DNA of 64,000 nucleotides from Paenibacillus sp. J23TS9 (GCF_018403225.1 NZ_BOSG01000002.1:372001-436000), one strand, 5' to 3'. Shown: positions 25,630-35,128, counted from the stretch's first letter. A program made the numbers and translations. The notes: generated from the letters alone by a model not told the origin.

Positions 25630-27897
25630 ATGTCGTTTGTTCTGAAGAGAAAGCTTGGCTTTCCAACGCTTTTCACCAAACTGCTGTCCGGTTTTCTCGC
25701 CGTCATCCTGCTGCTCACCGCCTTTAACCTCGTTTCCTTCTTCTATTTGAAGCGGCAAATCCACAACGAAATCGTCAAATATAATGAACTGGGCATGAAC
25801 CATGCGGTAGAAGGCTATGAGACCCAGTTCCGACTGACCCGGGAGATGGTGCTTGGACTGAATCAAGACCCGCTGTGGACGACGTATGTCAACCAGCTGC
25901 GGCATGTCAAAGACAACAAGGCATACGGTTATGTCAATTACGCGATTGCAGAGATGAAACGCCTATACACGAATCCATTTCTGGGCATGGATAATCTCAT
26001 GATTTATTTTCAACAGGATGATTACGTTATCGAGAAGGACGGGACAAGCAGCGCTAAATCGATGTTCAGTACCTATTACAACAGCCCGTCCTATCCTCTG
26101 ACATTCTGGAATGAGCAGTTTAAGGAGGCCTACGCCTTTCAGGTCTTCCCTGCGGCAGCATTTGCCGAGAAAACGCCGGGCTCCGCCCGTTCGAAGGGGA
26201 TGCTGATGCCTGTCATTATTAAGATGATGCCCTACAAGGATATGTACCTGGTTGCCATGCTTGATGCGGAGCGTCTGGCCCGGAATCTGCAATCCACAAT
26301 GAGCGGAAGCTTTTACATTCTTGACCCGGAAGGGCGCGCGCTCTATACGCCAATGTCCGGTCCGGACGCCGGTGTTCTGCCTGCTTTTGATTCACTGGAT
26401 GGCCATCATTCATTCGTTCAGACCGGCGATTCCTATTTTTTCTATAAAAAAGGCAAGGACACGGGCTTCATATATATCAGCAGGGTTCCCGTTCAAAGCA
26501 TTTCCGCCCAGCTCCTGAATTTGAACCTCATACTTCTTTCGCTCCTGGCCGTCGTTGGCCTGCTGGTCGTTCTTACTTACTTGTTCAGCCGTCGGGTGCA
26601 TCGTCCAATCCGGATCATGGTCGACACCCTCCGGACAGACGAACCCGAGCCTGCGCAGGGACCCATACGTGAATTTGAGCTGATCAGCCGCAGAGTTCAG
26701 CATATGCGCTCCACCCATCAGCGTATCTCCAGCGATTTGGCCCGTAAAAATTCGATGCTTCGCAACTACGCTTATACGAACCGGCTGAAAAATATCCATA
26801 TGAACCTCAGTGAGCTGAAGGAGCTTGCGGATGCCAGCATGCCTTATGTCATGATCGTTTATCAAATCATATTCAAGGAAGGCTACGCGAAATATCATCT
26901 GGAGCAGGAGAAAGGCGCTTATTATGTACGGGAATACATCGATCATATATGGCAGCAGGTTTATCCTGAGTCGGTAACGATCCAAACCGAGCCGTGGCAG
27001 GTGCTGTCCATCGTGTTCCTCCCGGGCGAATCGGCGGAGACAGCTTCACGGCTGCGGCATCTGCAGGAGGTACTTAACCTGGATCGCGGCTTATATCTGG
27101 TGACGATGGCAGACAGTCCGGTACAATCCGCCGGAGTGCCTTTTACAGAGACCTACGCCCAGGTTAGCGCGATGCTGAACCATCGCAGGCTTCTCGATCA
27201 AACGCAGTGGATCCATCCGGAAGAAGGTGATCCCGGAAGGGAGACCCGCTTCTACAGAGCACTATGGGAGGAGGAATTCCAGAACCGGCTGCTTAGCGGA
27301 AGCGAGGAAAGCTTGCAGGAGTGGATTGAAAAGAATATGACCCTGCTTGAGAAAAAACAGGCTGCTGCCCGCGAATACCACCAATTCGCCAAGGACGTGG
27401 CCGATGAGCTCGATAAGCTGCTTCGCAATCTCAATCTGTCTGCTGCTTACAACGCCATATCGGTGCCGCCGCTGGACATCACCAGGCATTTCTACAGCGG
27501 TGACCAGTATAAGACCTGGTTCCGCAGCCTGCTGGACCCTGCCCTTCAGCTGATCCGGCGCAAGACGGAGAACCATGATCCAATGACCTCTTTTGTCATG
27601 ACCTATATCAACGATCATCTGGAGGAAGATATCAACCTGGATATGATGGCCGACAAATTGAATATTACATCCGGCTACCTGTCCACCTATTTCAAGGAAA
27701 AAACCGGGCAGAACTTCAGCGATTATCTCAATGACATCCGCATCCGCACCGCTAAAGACATGCTGCAAAACCTGGACCTGCGCATTCAGGATGTCGCGGT
27801 CCGTGTCGGCTACCAAAACGTCAATTCCTTCATCCGCATGTTTAAGCGGCATGCAGGCATGACGCCGGGCGAATTCCGGAAAAAGTATGCTTCTTGA
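25630..27897 (+). CDS. Membrane-anchored AraC-family regulator of the sugar importer
   Basis: A 755-residue one-component regulator. A first membrane helix lies at about residues 15-37, then an extracellular sensor of about 260 residues (probably Cache-like), a second helix near 300-322, a HAMP-like stretch (SRRVHRPIRIMVD), a cytoplasmic linker, and a C-terminal AraC DNA-binding domain (about 655-755) with two helix-turn-helices: INLDMMADKLNITSGYLSTYF and IQDVAVRVGYQNVNSFIRMF. The start follows TTGGAGGTG; the earlier TTG start would consume that site. Regulators of this build sit next to LplABC-like importers throughout Paenibacillus and activate them when the glycan is sensed outside. It is followed by a strong terminator. 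Confidence 0.9.
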   Translation: MSFVLKRKLGFPTLFTKLLSGFLAVILLLTAFNLVSFFYLKRQIHNEIVKYNELGMNHAVEGYETQFRLTREMVLGLNQDPLWTTYVNQLRHVKDNKAYGYVNYAIAEMKRLYTNPFLGMDNLMIYFQQDDYVIEKDGTSSAKSMFSTYYNSPSYPLTFWNEQFKEAYAFQVFPAAAFAEKTPGSARSKGMLMPVIIKMMPYKDMYLVAMLDAERLARNLQSTMSGSFYILDPEGRALYTPMSGPDAGVLPAFDSLDGHHSFVQTGDSYFFYKKGKDTGFIYISRVPVQSISAQLLNLNLILLSLLAVVGLLVVLTYLFSRRVHRPIRIMVDTLRTDEPEPAQGPIREFELISRRVQHMRSTHQRISSDLARKNSMLRNYAYTNRLKNIHMNLSELKELADASMPYVMIVYQIIFKEGYAKYHLEQEKGAYYVREYIDHIWQQVYPESVTIQTEPWQVLSIVFLPGESAETASRLRHLQEVLNLDRGLYLVTMADSPVQSAGVPFTETYAQVSAMLNHRRLLDQTQWIHPEEGDPGRETRFYRALWEEEFQNRLLSGSEESLQEWIEKNMTLLEKKQAAAREYHQFAKDVADELDKLLRNLNLSAAYNAISVPPLDITRHFYSGDQYKTWFRSLLDPALQLIRRKTENHDPMTSFVMTYINDHLEEDINLDMMADKLNITSGYLSTYFKEKTGQNFSDYLNDIRIRTAKDMLQNLDLRIQDVAVRVGYQNVNSFIRMFKRHAGMTPGEFRKKYAS

Positions 27898-27963
27898 AGC
27901 CATCTTCATGAAACCCGGCCAATTACCTGCAATGTCTTGCTTCATACTTTCTCTGCAATGCAG

Positions 27964-28015
27964 AACGGGACGTTCCCTTAAGCTGTACTCACTTAAGGGA
28001 ACGTCCCGTTTATTT
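27964..28015. terminator. Strong 19-bp bidirectional terminator
   Basis: Two 19-base arms (27964-27982 and 27992-28010) pair perfectly around a nine-base loop and are followed by T residues. It lies between the convergent AraC and nagA genes. Confidence 0.9.
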
Positions 28016-28040
28016 TTCGGAGAATACGGATTACTTCGCC

Positions 28041-29258
28041 TCAGGCCGGATGGCTGAACTGCAGCTTTCCGCGTTTATACGTCTCCTGAATTCTTATCTT
28101 TCCTGTCTGAAGCGTGAAGACGGCAATATCCGCCGGAGCACCCGGCACAAGCCCGGCCTCAGTCTCCAGGTTCATCAGCCGAGAAGGAGCGATGGACGCC
28201 ATGTCCCACGCTTCCCCAAGGCTGCAAATCCCGGCGGACAGCATATGCCCGATCCCGGCCGTGAGCGGTAAAGCCGACCCGGCCAGCAGAGCCGGCTGTT
28301 CGGTGAGATGCAGCCGGCCCTGCGGCGTGAGCGTGACATTGCCACCGACGGGTGTATCATAGATTCCCGGCGGCATGCCGCCAAGGCTTACGGCATCGCT
28401 CACCAGGATCAGCCTGTCACCCTTGACCCTATGGGCAATCTTGAGGAAAGCATCGGGAAGGTGAAAACCATCGGCAATGACGCTTGCCCATAACCGGTCC
28501 TCTGCCAGCTGATCCCAGATGTAGTTGGGATGACGCGGCAGCACAGGATGGGCGCCATTGCCCAAATGCGTGGACAAGCGCGCTCCGGCTGCTGCTGCCT
28601 GTTCGATCTGATCGCCGGTTGCGGCCGTATGTCCGATAGCCACGACGATGCCGCTCTCCATGCAGCGGTGAATGAAGCCCTCGCTCCCCGGCCACTCCGG
28701 GGACAGCGTTACGATCCGGATGCGTCCGCCTCCAGCCTGCTGCCAGTTTTCCAGACAATGAGGCTCAGGGGCTCTTACGAATGTCCGATTATGAGCACCG
28801 CGCGGGCCATCTTCTGGCGAAATGAACGGACCTTCCAAATGGATGCCTGCAATGCTGTGCAGCCCACCTGCTCCGCCCCCTTCCCTTTCAAGACGTGAAC
28901 ATGCCCGGTGAATAACCTCCAGTCCTTGATGTATCGATTCATCCGCTCCCGTAATTATCGTAGGATAAAACGATGTGACTCCTTCTGCCCACATTCGCTC
29001 AATGAACGTGATAACATCCTCTTCCGATAGATCCGGAGCATTCATATCAATGCCACCGTAGCCGTTGATTTGCAGATCGACCAGGCCTGGCGCGATCCAT
29101 GGAAGCGACTCTTCGCTTTCCCCATCCAAGCCATCTGCAGGGATCACCCTGCAATCGGTAATGATCCCTCCAGCCAGGCCAAGCATGATCGGTTCTCCCG
29201 TCCGGTAATGTCTTCCTGTCAGATATGAAACGGAAAGAGGAGTACTCCGCAGATCCAT
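28041..29258 (-). CDS. nagA: NagA, N-acetylglucosamine-6-phosphate deacetylase
   Basis: A 405-residue amidohydrolase that removes acetate from GlcNAc-6-phosphate. Motifs in order: APGLVDLQINGYGGIDMN near the start (the family often has Gln-x-Asn in place of the HxH of other amidohydrolases), HLEGPFISPEDGPRGAHN with the metal Glu, GHTAATGDQIEQAAAAGA with metal His, THLGNGAHPVLPR with metal His, and LVSDAVSLGGMPPG with the catalytic Asp. The start is uncertain: the ATG at 29258 has AAAGG ten bases upstream, while one six codons earlier has none. It is the last gene of a five-gene minus-strand set with a NagB-like enzyme, so it acts in amino-sugar breakdown. Confidence 0.92.
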   Translation of the reverse strand: MDLRSTPLSVSYLTGRHYRTGEPIMLGLAGGIITDCRVIPADGLDGESEESLPWIAPGLVDLQINGYGGIDMNAPDLSEEDVITFIERMWAEGVTSFYPTIITGADESIHQGLEVIHRACSRLEREGGGAGGLHSIAGIHLEGPFISPEDGPRGAHNRTFVRAPEPHCLENWQQAGGGRIRIVTLSPEWPGSEGFIHRCMESGIVVAIGHTAATGDQIEQAAAAGARLSTHLGNGAHPVLPRHPNYIWDQLAEDRLWASVIADGFHLPDAFLKIAHRVKGDRLILVSDAVSLGGMPPGIYDTPVGGNVTLTPQGRLHLTEQPALLAGSALPLTAGIGHMLSAGICSLGEAWDMASIAPSRLMNLETEAGLVPGAPADIAVFTLQTGKIRIQETYKRGKLQFSHPA

Positions 29259-29409
29259 GTATCCATCGCCTTTCATAGAGTTACTTTTTCAAGCAGCTTA
29301 GCATGAACATTTATGATACACCGATGCTAGTCCACACCGGCATTTCTCCAGTTCGTATGACAAAATGCATCCGTGGTTCTGCCCATATTTCAGCTTATCC
29401 GGCAAGCTC

Positions 29410-30186
29410 TCAATCTCCCGGACAAGAATCCCGGTCGAGATACAGCAGACAGTCCCTATGCGTTCTTAAGACCGAAGCAGGACATGAAGGGGATACCGGC
29501 CCCTTCAATGCGCCTTGCACCGCGTTTCGTTTGGATACTCCCGGCACAATGCAGAACAGCTTCTCAGCCGATACCAGTGCCGGAATCGTCATGGTCAGCG
29601 CATACTCCGGCACATTTTCCAGAAGGGCAAAGCATCCGTCATGAACCTGCTGTTCTCTGCACAGGTCATCCAGCTGAACTCTTTTAACAGTAGAAGGATC
29701 GTTGAAATCAGCGACCGGCGGATCATTAAAGGCAATATGCCCATTCTCGCCTATGCCCAGGCAGACAATATCCAGCGGAGCTTCCTGAAGCAATCCGGCA
29801 TATCGCTTACATTCCTGCATCGGATCGGCTGAGCCATTCATCAAATGGACTTCCCCCGGGTTAACACGGCTAAATAACTTCGTGGTCAGGAAGTGACTGA
29901 AAAGCTGCGGTGCCCCCGGGCTAAGTCCGATATATTCATCCATATGAAACGCTGTGACCCGCTTCCAGTCGATTCCTTCCGCTTGCACAAGATAGTGAAG
30001 AAACTCGTTTTGGGAAGGTGCTGCGGCAAATATCATGCGGAGGGTTCCTTGCGACTTCAGTTTTTCTCTCATCGCCTCGGCCACATCATCAGCGGCAGCC
30101 CTTCCCATCTCGTCACGGCTTGAGTACTGCCGGATCTGCATACGGTCAATGGTCCATGCCCTTTCGGCTGAAGGGGCTCTCATCAT
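29410..30186 (-). CDS. NagB-like glucosamine-6-phosphate deaminase paralog
   Basis: A 258-residue enzyme of the glucosamine-6-phosphate isomerase/deaminase family, which makes fructose-6-phosphate and ammonia. It keeps the substrate loop FHMDEYIGL and the signature GIGENGHIAFNDPP. In classical NagB the last part reads NEP; here an Asp replaces the Glu of the catalytic relay. This is seen as a constant feature of a separate subgroup (as I recall from actinobacterial sequences), so it may act on a related sugar phosphate. The segment ADFNDPSTVKRVQLDDLCREQQV is also typical of that subgroup. AAGGAGG lies eight bases before the ATG. It lies between the TIM-barrel gene and nagA. Confidence 0.82.
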   Translation of the reverse strand: MMRAPSAERAWTIDRMQIRQYSSRDEMGRAAADDVAEAMREKLKSQGTLRMIFAAAPSQNEFLHYLVQAEGIDWKRVTAFHMDEYIGLSPGAPQLFSHFLTTKLFSRVNPGEVHLMNGSADPMQECKRYAGLLQEAPLDIVCLGIGENGHIAFNDPPVADFNDPSTVKRVQLDDLCREQQVHDGCFALLENVPEYALTMTIPALVSAEKLFCIVPGVSKRNAVQGALKGPVSPSCPASVLRTHRDCLLYLDRDSCPGD

Positions 30187-30240
30187 ATATGATTCCTCCT
30201 TCTGAAGGTAGTTTAAAATCCACAACCCTGAAAGGCATTG

Positions 30241-31122
30241 TCAGCTGATCTTCTGTCCATGCTGTCCCAACAGATTAAGAAAGCTTTCCAGGCATTCAAC
30301 CGTCGCTTCTTCCCCGCCGGCAGAAAATCCATATCCCGCCGGACGCTTCAGCTGTTCTTCGCTCAACGTGGAAGTGAGCCGATAATGGGTCTCCACGACA
30401 AGCCAGCCATCATAGCCGTCCTCTGCCAGCCTGGCCAGCAGATCTTCATAACCAACCTGACCCCTGCCAATCGCAACTGCCTCCGTCCGGCCTTGTTCCC
30501 GCACGGCGTCCTTGACGTGAATATGGCAAATATCTCCGCGCAGCGCATCATAAGCATCCGGATAAGGCAACTCGCCATCTGGATCCCACATGTTGTTGCC
30601 GGGATCATACAAAGCCCGAATCCGTGGAGAAGACACTTCCTGCACGAGTGCGGCCACCTTCGACCCGTTAGTCGCGAAAACGGAAGGATCGGCTTCCAAG
30701 GCAAATTGCACCCCATATTCCTCCAGTACAGACACGGTGCGCTGTAACTCCCGCACAATATCCGGATATGCTGCACTGAAATCCCGGTCCGCCCAGAAGC
30801 TGAAACCCCGAATGATCCGGGTATCCAGCCGCCGCGCCAGCTGCGCATACCGGCGAAGCAAGCGGTGATGCGCAGCTACCTCCTCTTTGTTTTTCAGATT
30901 GCACTTAAAAACCGGAGTGGACAACCCACAGACGCTTAAGCCTGCGTCATGAATCATAGCGGCGATCTCCTCCAGCCTTTGCTCGCTGAGGCGATGCAGC
31001 TGTTTACCATCCACAGACCGCAGCTCCAAGCCGTCAAGACCATACTGCTTGGCGATCCGGATCGCATCCTCCACTTTTTGCGAAATTTCATCCGTGATGA
31101 CCCCCAAACGAAAGCCTGCCAT
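30241..31122 (-). CDS. Sugar phosphate isomerase/epimerase, AP-endonuclease-2-like TIM barrel
   Basis: A 293-residue TIM-barrel enzyme of the xylose-isomerase-like/IolE type. It shows GLDGLELRSVDGKQ near the start, ALEADPS with metal Glu, ALYDPGN with metal Asp, ICHIHVKDA with metal His and WLVVETHY with metal Glu near the end. Such proteins epimerise or isomerise sugars and often work with Gfo/Idh/MocA dehydrogenases, two of which are encoded just upstream in the same direction. AAAAGGGGGA precedes the start. The precise substrate cannot be told. Confidence 0.85.
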   Translation of the reverse strand: MAGFRLGVITDEISQKVEDAIRIAKQYGLDGLELRSVDGKQLHRLSEQRLEEIAAMIHDAGLSVCGLSTPVFKCNLKNKEEVAAHHRLLRRYAQLARRLDTRIIRGFSFWADRDFSAAYPDIVRELQRTVSVLEEYGVQFALEADPSVFATNGSKVAALVQEVSSPRIRALYDPGNNMWDPDGELPYPDAYDALRGDICHIHVKDAVREQGRTEAVAIGRGQVGYEDLLARLAEDGYDGWLVVETHYRLTSTLSEEQLKRPAGYGFSAGGEEATVECLESFLNLLGQHGQKIS

Positions 31123-31184
31123 GGCATCGTCCCCCTTTTCTCTACTAACGATTCACGATATTTATTACTGCTTATGGATTGACT

Positions 31185-32120
31185 TTATAGGATTGCGCCG
31201 GTTTCATGGATGTTCAATAGGACCGGTTTCCCCGTCATTCTGCTTTCATTCGCTGCCTCAAGAAAAGCTATAACCTCAAGCGTTTCGGTAATAGGAATTG
31301 GCGGCGTTTCGGTTTGGAACATTCGGATGACCGCTTCCAGCATACTGGCGTAATAAGGCTTTTCCTGGGCATAGATATCCACATGATCCGTTTCCTTTTC
31401 ACGGTGCAGCAGAGCCCCGAAGCGTTTGTTGCCTTTCCGGTTCCCGCGAAGCGTACCGATCCGGCCATCGGCCCAGATGCCAATGGCCAGATCATGCTCT
31501 TCTCCCGTTGTCACCCTCACTTCGGTGCAGCCTGTGCCCATGCAGCGGTAAAGCATTTCGGCCATATGGATTCCGTACCAGAAGAATCCCGGCTGGGTCG
31601 GCTGCAGCTCCATCGGACCGTAGCAATCTACACCAAAGAGTTCGCCTTTATCCGTCTCACCTGCGGCGGCGGCCAGATTCTCCGCGAAGCGGACAGATGA
31701 GCAGCTCATCAATGGTACATTGTATTTGCTGGCAAGACGCGAGATCGCTTGGGCATCCCCGCTGCTAAGAGCGAACGGCTTATCGATAAATACCGGTTTA
31801 CCGTAAGGAGCCACCGCCGCGAACTGCTCCACATGCAGCCTTCCGTCCACGGTCAGAAGCATCAGCGCATCTGTCTCCTCGGCAACCGCTTCCACAGTTT
31901 CAACCATCCGGATACCAAAATCATCGCGGATTTGCGCGGTGTAGCCTGGAACTCTGCTGATACTGAGCGGGAAATCAGGTGAACCTCCCGGAAAGGCCAC
32001 TGTCACTCTTCCACCTGGGACATGATGAGGATGTCCGGAATGATTGAGCATCTCAGCGAACAGGGGAGCATGGGATGTATCCAGACCGATCATGCCAATG
32101 TTAAGCAGCCCCGTTTTCAT
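31185..32120 (-). CDS. Gfo/Idh/MocA-family oxidoreductase (second copy)
   Basis: A 311-residue NAD(P)-dependent sugar dehydrogenase relative. The N-terminal Rossmann part reads NIGMIGLDTSHAPLF, a variant of the GxGxxG loop, and KPVFIDKPFAL carries the conserved Lys of the EKP motif in altered form (DKP). The C-terminal half has GIHMAEMLYRCMG at the place of the GxHxxD active-site motif. It is more divergent than its neighbour. Its ATG overlaps the stop of the preceding Gfo/Idh gene by four bases with GGGAGG inside that gene, so the two are translationally coupled. Confidence 0.82.
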   Translation of the reverse strand: MKTGLLNIGMIGLDTSHAPLFAEMLNHSGHPHHVPGGRVTVAFPGGSPDFPLSISRVPGYTAQIRDDFGIRMVETVEAVAEETDALMLLTVDGRLHVEQFAAVAPYGKPVFIDKPFALSSGDAQAISRLASKYNVPLMSCSSVRFAENLAAAAGETDKGELFGVDCYGPMELQPTQPGFFWYGIHMAEMLYRCMGTGCTEVRVTTGEEHDLAIGIWADGRIGTLRGNRKGNKRFGALLHREKETDHVDIYAQEKPYYASMLEAVIRMFQTETPPIPITETLEVIAFLEAANESRMTGKPVLLNIHETGAIL

Positions 32121-33166
32121 AACGCTGCACCTCCCGGCTTTAGCCGCACTTCCCGGCCCGTCCGGGCGGATTCATAAATGGCCAGAATCAAATCGACCGA
32201 TTTGCGTGCCTCTTCTCCGGATATCAGCGGTTCACGGTTCTCCCGCACTGCCTTGATCAAGTCATCGACCAAGATATAATGTCCATCAGACGAGATGGCC
32301 TGCGGATCATCGGTACCGTCGGCGGCCCCCTTTAATGAACTGCCCGGAGCCTCGTCTCCATCAATGGTTTTCCATACTTTGAATCCGCTGTCCCCGTAAA
32401 TGATGGACCCATGCTCACCGTGAATCTCAAAACGGGCTTCCTGCCCCGGATTCACCGTTGTTGTCCCTTGAATGACGCCAAAAGCACCGCTAGTATACTT
32501 CACGACCGCAACGGCCGTATCCTCCACCTCAATGTCGTGAATGAGCGGGGCTGCGTATGCAAATACGCTCTCCACATCGCCCATCAGCCAGCGGATTATG
32601 TCTACGCCATGAACCCCTTGATTCATCAGCGCACCGCCCCCATCCAGCAACCATGTACCGCGCCACCCGGCGCTTTTGTAATATTCACGGCTGCGGTAGT
32701 ATTTCAAATAAGCATCACCCAGCACCAGCCGGCCCAGTTTACCTTCATCCACTGCCTTTTTGGTAAGCAGCGCCGCTTCCGTCGTCCGTTTCTGGAATAC
32801 GGTAGCGAGCTTGACGCCATTGCTGCGGCAAGCCTCGATCATCTCATCCATATCCTTCGCAGTAATACCAAGAGGCTTTTCGCAAAGCACATGCTTCCCG
32901 GCCCGCGCCGCTGCCACGGTCACTTCCCGGTGCAGACCGCTTGGAACGCATATGCAGACCGCATCCACTTCTCCTTCTTTCAGCATCTGCTCCAGCGTGG
33001 CATATATGGGCGGCGACCCAAACTCCTTGGCCAAGACCTCAGCCTTTTCCTGCACCTCATCAACGATAGCTGTAAGCTCCGCCTCCGGATGGCTTACGAT
33101 CGCACGTGCATGGAGCGGGGATATGACGCCCGCGCCGACAATGGCAAATCGCATTTTTTTCATCAT
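32117..33166 (-). CDS. Gfo/Idh/MocA-family oxidoreductase (first copy)
   Basis: A 349-residue NAD(P)-dependent oxidoreductase. It has the classic dinucleotide loop VGAGVISPLHARAI, the catalytic CEKPLGI with Lys, and GVHGVDIIRWLMG with the active-site His and Asp. Members oxidise inositols, glucosides or amino sugars at a ring carbon. AGGAGGAGG lies in front of the double ATG. It is the first gene of the five-gene operon (two Gfo/Idh, TIM barrel, NagB-like, NagA), which together suggests oxidation, isomerisation, deacetylation and deamination of an amino sugar or amino-sugar-containing disaccharide. Confidence 0.9.
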   Translation of the reverse strand: MMKKMRFAIVGAGVISPLHARAIVSHPEAELTAIVDEVQEKAEVLAKEFGSPPIYATLEQMLKEGEVDAVCICVPSGLHREVTVAAARAGKHVLCEKPLGITAKDMDEMIEACRSNGVKLATVFQKRTTEAALLTKKAVDEGKLGRLVLGDAYLKYYRSREYYKSAGWRGTWLLDGGGALMNQGVHGVDIIRWLMGDVESVFAYAAPLIHDIEVEDTAVAVVKYTSGAFGVIQGTTTVNPGQEARFEIHGEHGSIIYGDSGFKVWKTIDGDEAPGSSLKGAADGTDDPQAISSDGHYILVDDLIKAVRENREPLISGEEARKSVDLILAIYESARTGREVRLKPGGAAL

Positions 33167-33315
33167 TGCAACCTCCTCCTATCGGTGAGTGCACCATGGT
33201 TTACATCCTCCATTCTAGAAGGCTGATTCTCCGCCGCCAATCCTCCGTTGTTACGCTTTGCTCACATCTTAGACGGTATCCGCAGAATGGGAGATGAATC
33301 TGAAAAGATGTATAC

Positions 33316-33344
33316 AAAAAGAAGATGCACGAAGCATCCTCTTC
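33316..33344 (-). terminator. Terminator after the HxlR gene
   Basis: GAAGATGC and GCATCCTCTTC form a stem with a small bulge; on the minus strand it is followed by TTTTT. Confidence 0.65.
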
Positions 33345-33355
33345 ATTCCATTTGT

Positions 33356-33715
33356 TCAAGCTTTTTTTCTATCATCCTCTTGCGGCAGCTCCTGTCCATT
33401 CCATCTGGCCGCCCAACGTTCCATCTCCTGAAGCGCCGTCTTAAAGTCCATGCCTTTCTCCGTCAGCGAATATTCCACTGTGACCGGCACCGTCGGAAAC
33501 ACTTGGCGGAGAACGATTCCGTTATCCTCCAGATGACGCAGTGCGTTGGACAGGGACTGAGTTTTTACGATTGCCAAATCCCGATTCAGCTGATTAAACC
33601 TCTTGGGTCCTTTCGACAACTCCGCAATGATTAAAAATGCCCATTTCGCCCCCAGAATTTGCAGCACCGAGCAAATATTCGAGAAGTCCTGTTCTACCTT
33701 CAGATCTTGTTCCAT
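33356..33715 (-). CDS. HxlR-family regulator
   Basis: A 119-residue winged-helix regulator. It keeps the conserved Cys at residue 15 in SNICSVLQILGAKWAFLII, the redox-sensing position in relatives such as YodB and HypR, and the wing VEYSLTEKGMDF. HxlR proteins respond to electrophiles, disulfide stress or formaldehyde. It is divergent from an MFS exporter; a CTTAC-N5-GTAAG repeat lies 14 bases upstream of its start, and this resembles the TTACTATT half-sites known for YodB-like proteins. So it probably controls itself and the pump. Confidence 0.9.
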   Translation of the reverse strand: MEQDLKVEQDFSNICSVLQILGAKWAFLIIAELSKGPKRFNQLNRDLAIVKTQSLSNALRHLEDNGIVLRQVFPTVPVTVEYSLTEKGMDFKTALQEMERWAARWNGQELPQEDDRKKA

Positions 33716-33728
33716 CCTCTTTCGACTC

Positions 33729-33743
33729 CTTACTATTCGTAAG
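33729..33743. promoter_or_regulatory. Candidate HxlR operator
   Basis: CTTACTATTCGTAAG is an inverted repeat with five-base arms between the divergent hxlR-like and MFS genes. It is similar to known YodB/CatR-type sites. Assignment rests on position and resemblance. Confidence 0.5.
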
Positions 33744-33856
33744 TTAATCCATTTAGTTGGATTATTTCCAAATACTTTGCCTTCTTACCAAAGGAATGTA
33801 ACGTCATTATAATGCAATCAAGAGCTCTCTAAAACCCTTCGAAAGGAATGAATTAC

Positions 33857-35023
33857 ATGAATCGCCTGTTTATATATATTCTGACTTTAGGTGTTTTTCT
33901 CACAGCAACCTCCGAATTGGTGGTATCTGGTATTTTATACGTTATTGCCTCGGATCTCCATATTTCTATTGCACTCGCTGGACAGTTGATTACGGCCTAC
34001 TCGCTTGCCTTTGCTATCGGAACGCCAATCCTAGTATTCTTCACATCACGCTGGGAACGCAAAATGGTGCTGCTCCTTTCCCTAGCCCTATTTATGCTCG
34101 GATGTGTCGCTTCCTTTGTCTATCCTCACATTAGCGTTATTCTGGTATCCCGGGTACTGCTGGGTGTCAGCGCAGGCGTATATCTGGTCACGGCCTTCGG
34201 GACCGCCGCCAAAATCGTACCTCCCGAAAAAATAGGCGGGGCCATCGGTACCATTGTGCTCGGATTCAGTTCCGCCATGATTTTAGGCGTTCCGATTGGA
34301 ATTGCCATTACGGGATGGTTAGGCTGGCAGGCTATATTCATCATTCTGGGGCTGCTCAGTTTAGGTATGGCTTTCATTATCTGCCGCTTCCTTCCACGCA
34401 TGTCTGGCGATATGCCCGCCTCATTCCGACAGCAGTTCAAAGTCCTTGGCTCTACCGTGATCGTCAGTCTACTCGTGCTCACCTTTTTTCGCGAGTCCGG
34501 TAATTCCGTTCTTTTAACGTATTTGACGACGTTTATTAATGACATACTCCACCTGCATGCCGCCGCAATCAGCCTCCTCATGCTTGGTTACGGAATACTT
34601 GGCGCGCTTGCAGCGAGGCTGGGTGGCTCAGGAGCGGATCGCTGGGGAACCAAGCGTATCATCGTCTTAAGCTTAATCATCCATGCAGCTGCATTAATTC
34701 TGCTGCCTTTGTTCTCTGGCTCCATCATCACCGAATGCCTGCTGATCGCCATCGTCATGTTCTCGATGTTCATGGGCGGACCAGCCCTTCAGACGCACTT
34801 CATTCAACAGGCCCCCGGGTCCTCAAGCCTCGTTCTCAGCCTGAACACATCGATGATCCACTTGGGACTTGCGGCGGGTGCCGGTTCAGGCGGAATGCTG
34901 ATTAGCCGCACATCCACGGTACTCTACAATCCATGGCTCGCCGGTATCGTGGTTGCTCTGGGATTGGGAACAGCTGTACTGAGCTTTTCACTGGGAAATA
35001 GGCGTGCTCCACAGACATTGTAA
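33857..35023 (+). CDS. MFS exporter, DHA1-type (AraJ/YdhP-like)
   Basis: A 388-residue transporter with 12 membrane helices. The first helix carries TATSELVVSGILYVIASDL and the second part TAYSLAFAIGTPIL, typical for the sugar-efflux/arabinose-efflux AraJ group. The loop after helix 2 reads SRWERKMVLLL, a degenerate motif A. The start at 33857 is chosen because AAAGGA lies nine bases upstream; the ATG three codons earlier would sit directly on that site. Divergent from the HxlR gene, it is probably induced by the same reactive compounds. Confidence 0.88.
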   Translation: MNRLFIYILTLGVFLTATSELVVSGILYVIASDLHISIALAGQLITAYSLAFAIGTPILVFFTSRWERKMVLLLSLALFMLGCVASFVYPHISVILVSRVLLGVSAGVYLVTAFGTAAKIVPPEKIGGAIGTIVLGFSSAMILGVPIGIAITGWLGWQAIFIILGLLSLGMAFIICRFLPRMSGDMPASFRQQFKVLGSTVIVSLLVLTFFRESGNSVLLTYLTTFINDILHLHAAAISLLMLGYGILGALAARLGGSGADRWGTKRIIVLSLIIHAAALILLPLFSGSIITECLLIAIVMFSMFMGGPALQTHFIQQAPGSSSLVLSLNTSMIHLGLAAGAGSGGMLISRTSTVLYNPWLAGIVVALGLGTAVLSFSLGNRRAPQTL

Positions 35024-35100
35024 GTTCTTTCTTATGGCACTCGGTATAAAACCTGAATCTTGTGCTTGATTGCTTCTGTACAAATCAATTCAACATTAAA

Positions 35101-35128
35101 AGAGCCTGCCGTTTAATCGGCAGGCTCT
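35101..35128. terminator. Terminator between the MFS and surface protein genes
   Basis: AGAGCCTGCCG pairs perfectly with CGGCAGGCTCT around a six-base loop. The T run is on the minus strand, so it mainly ends the surface protein transcript. Confidence 0.85.
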
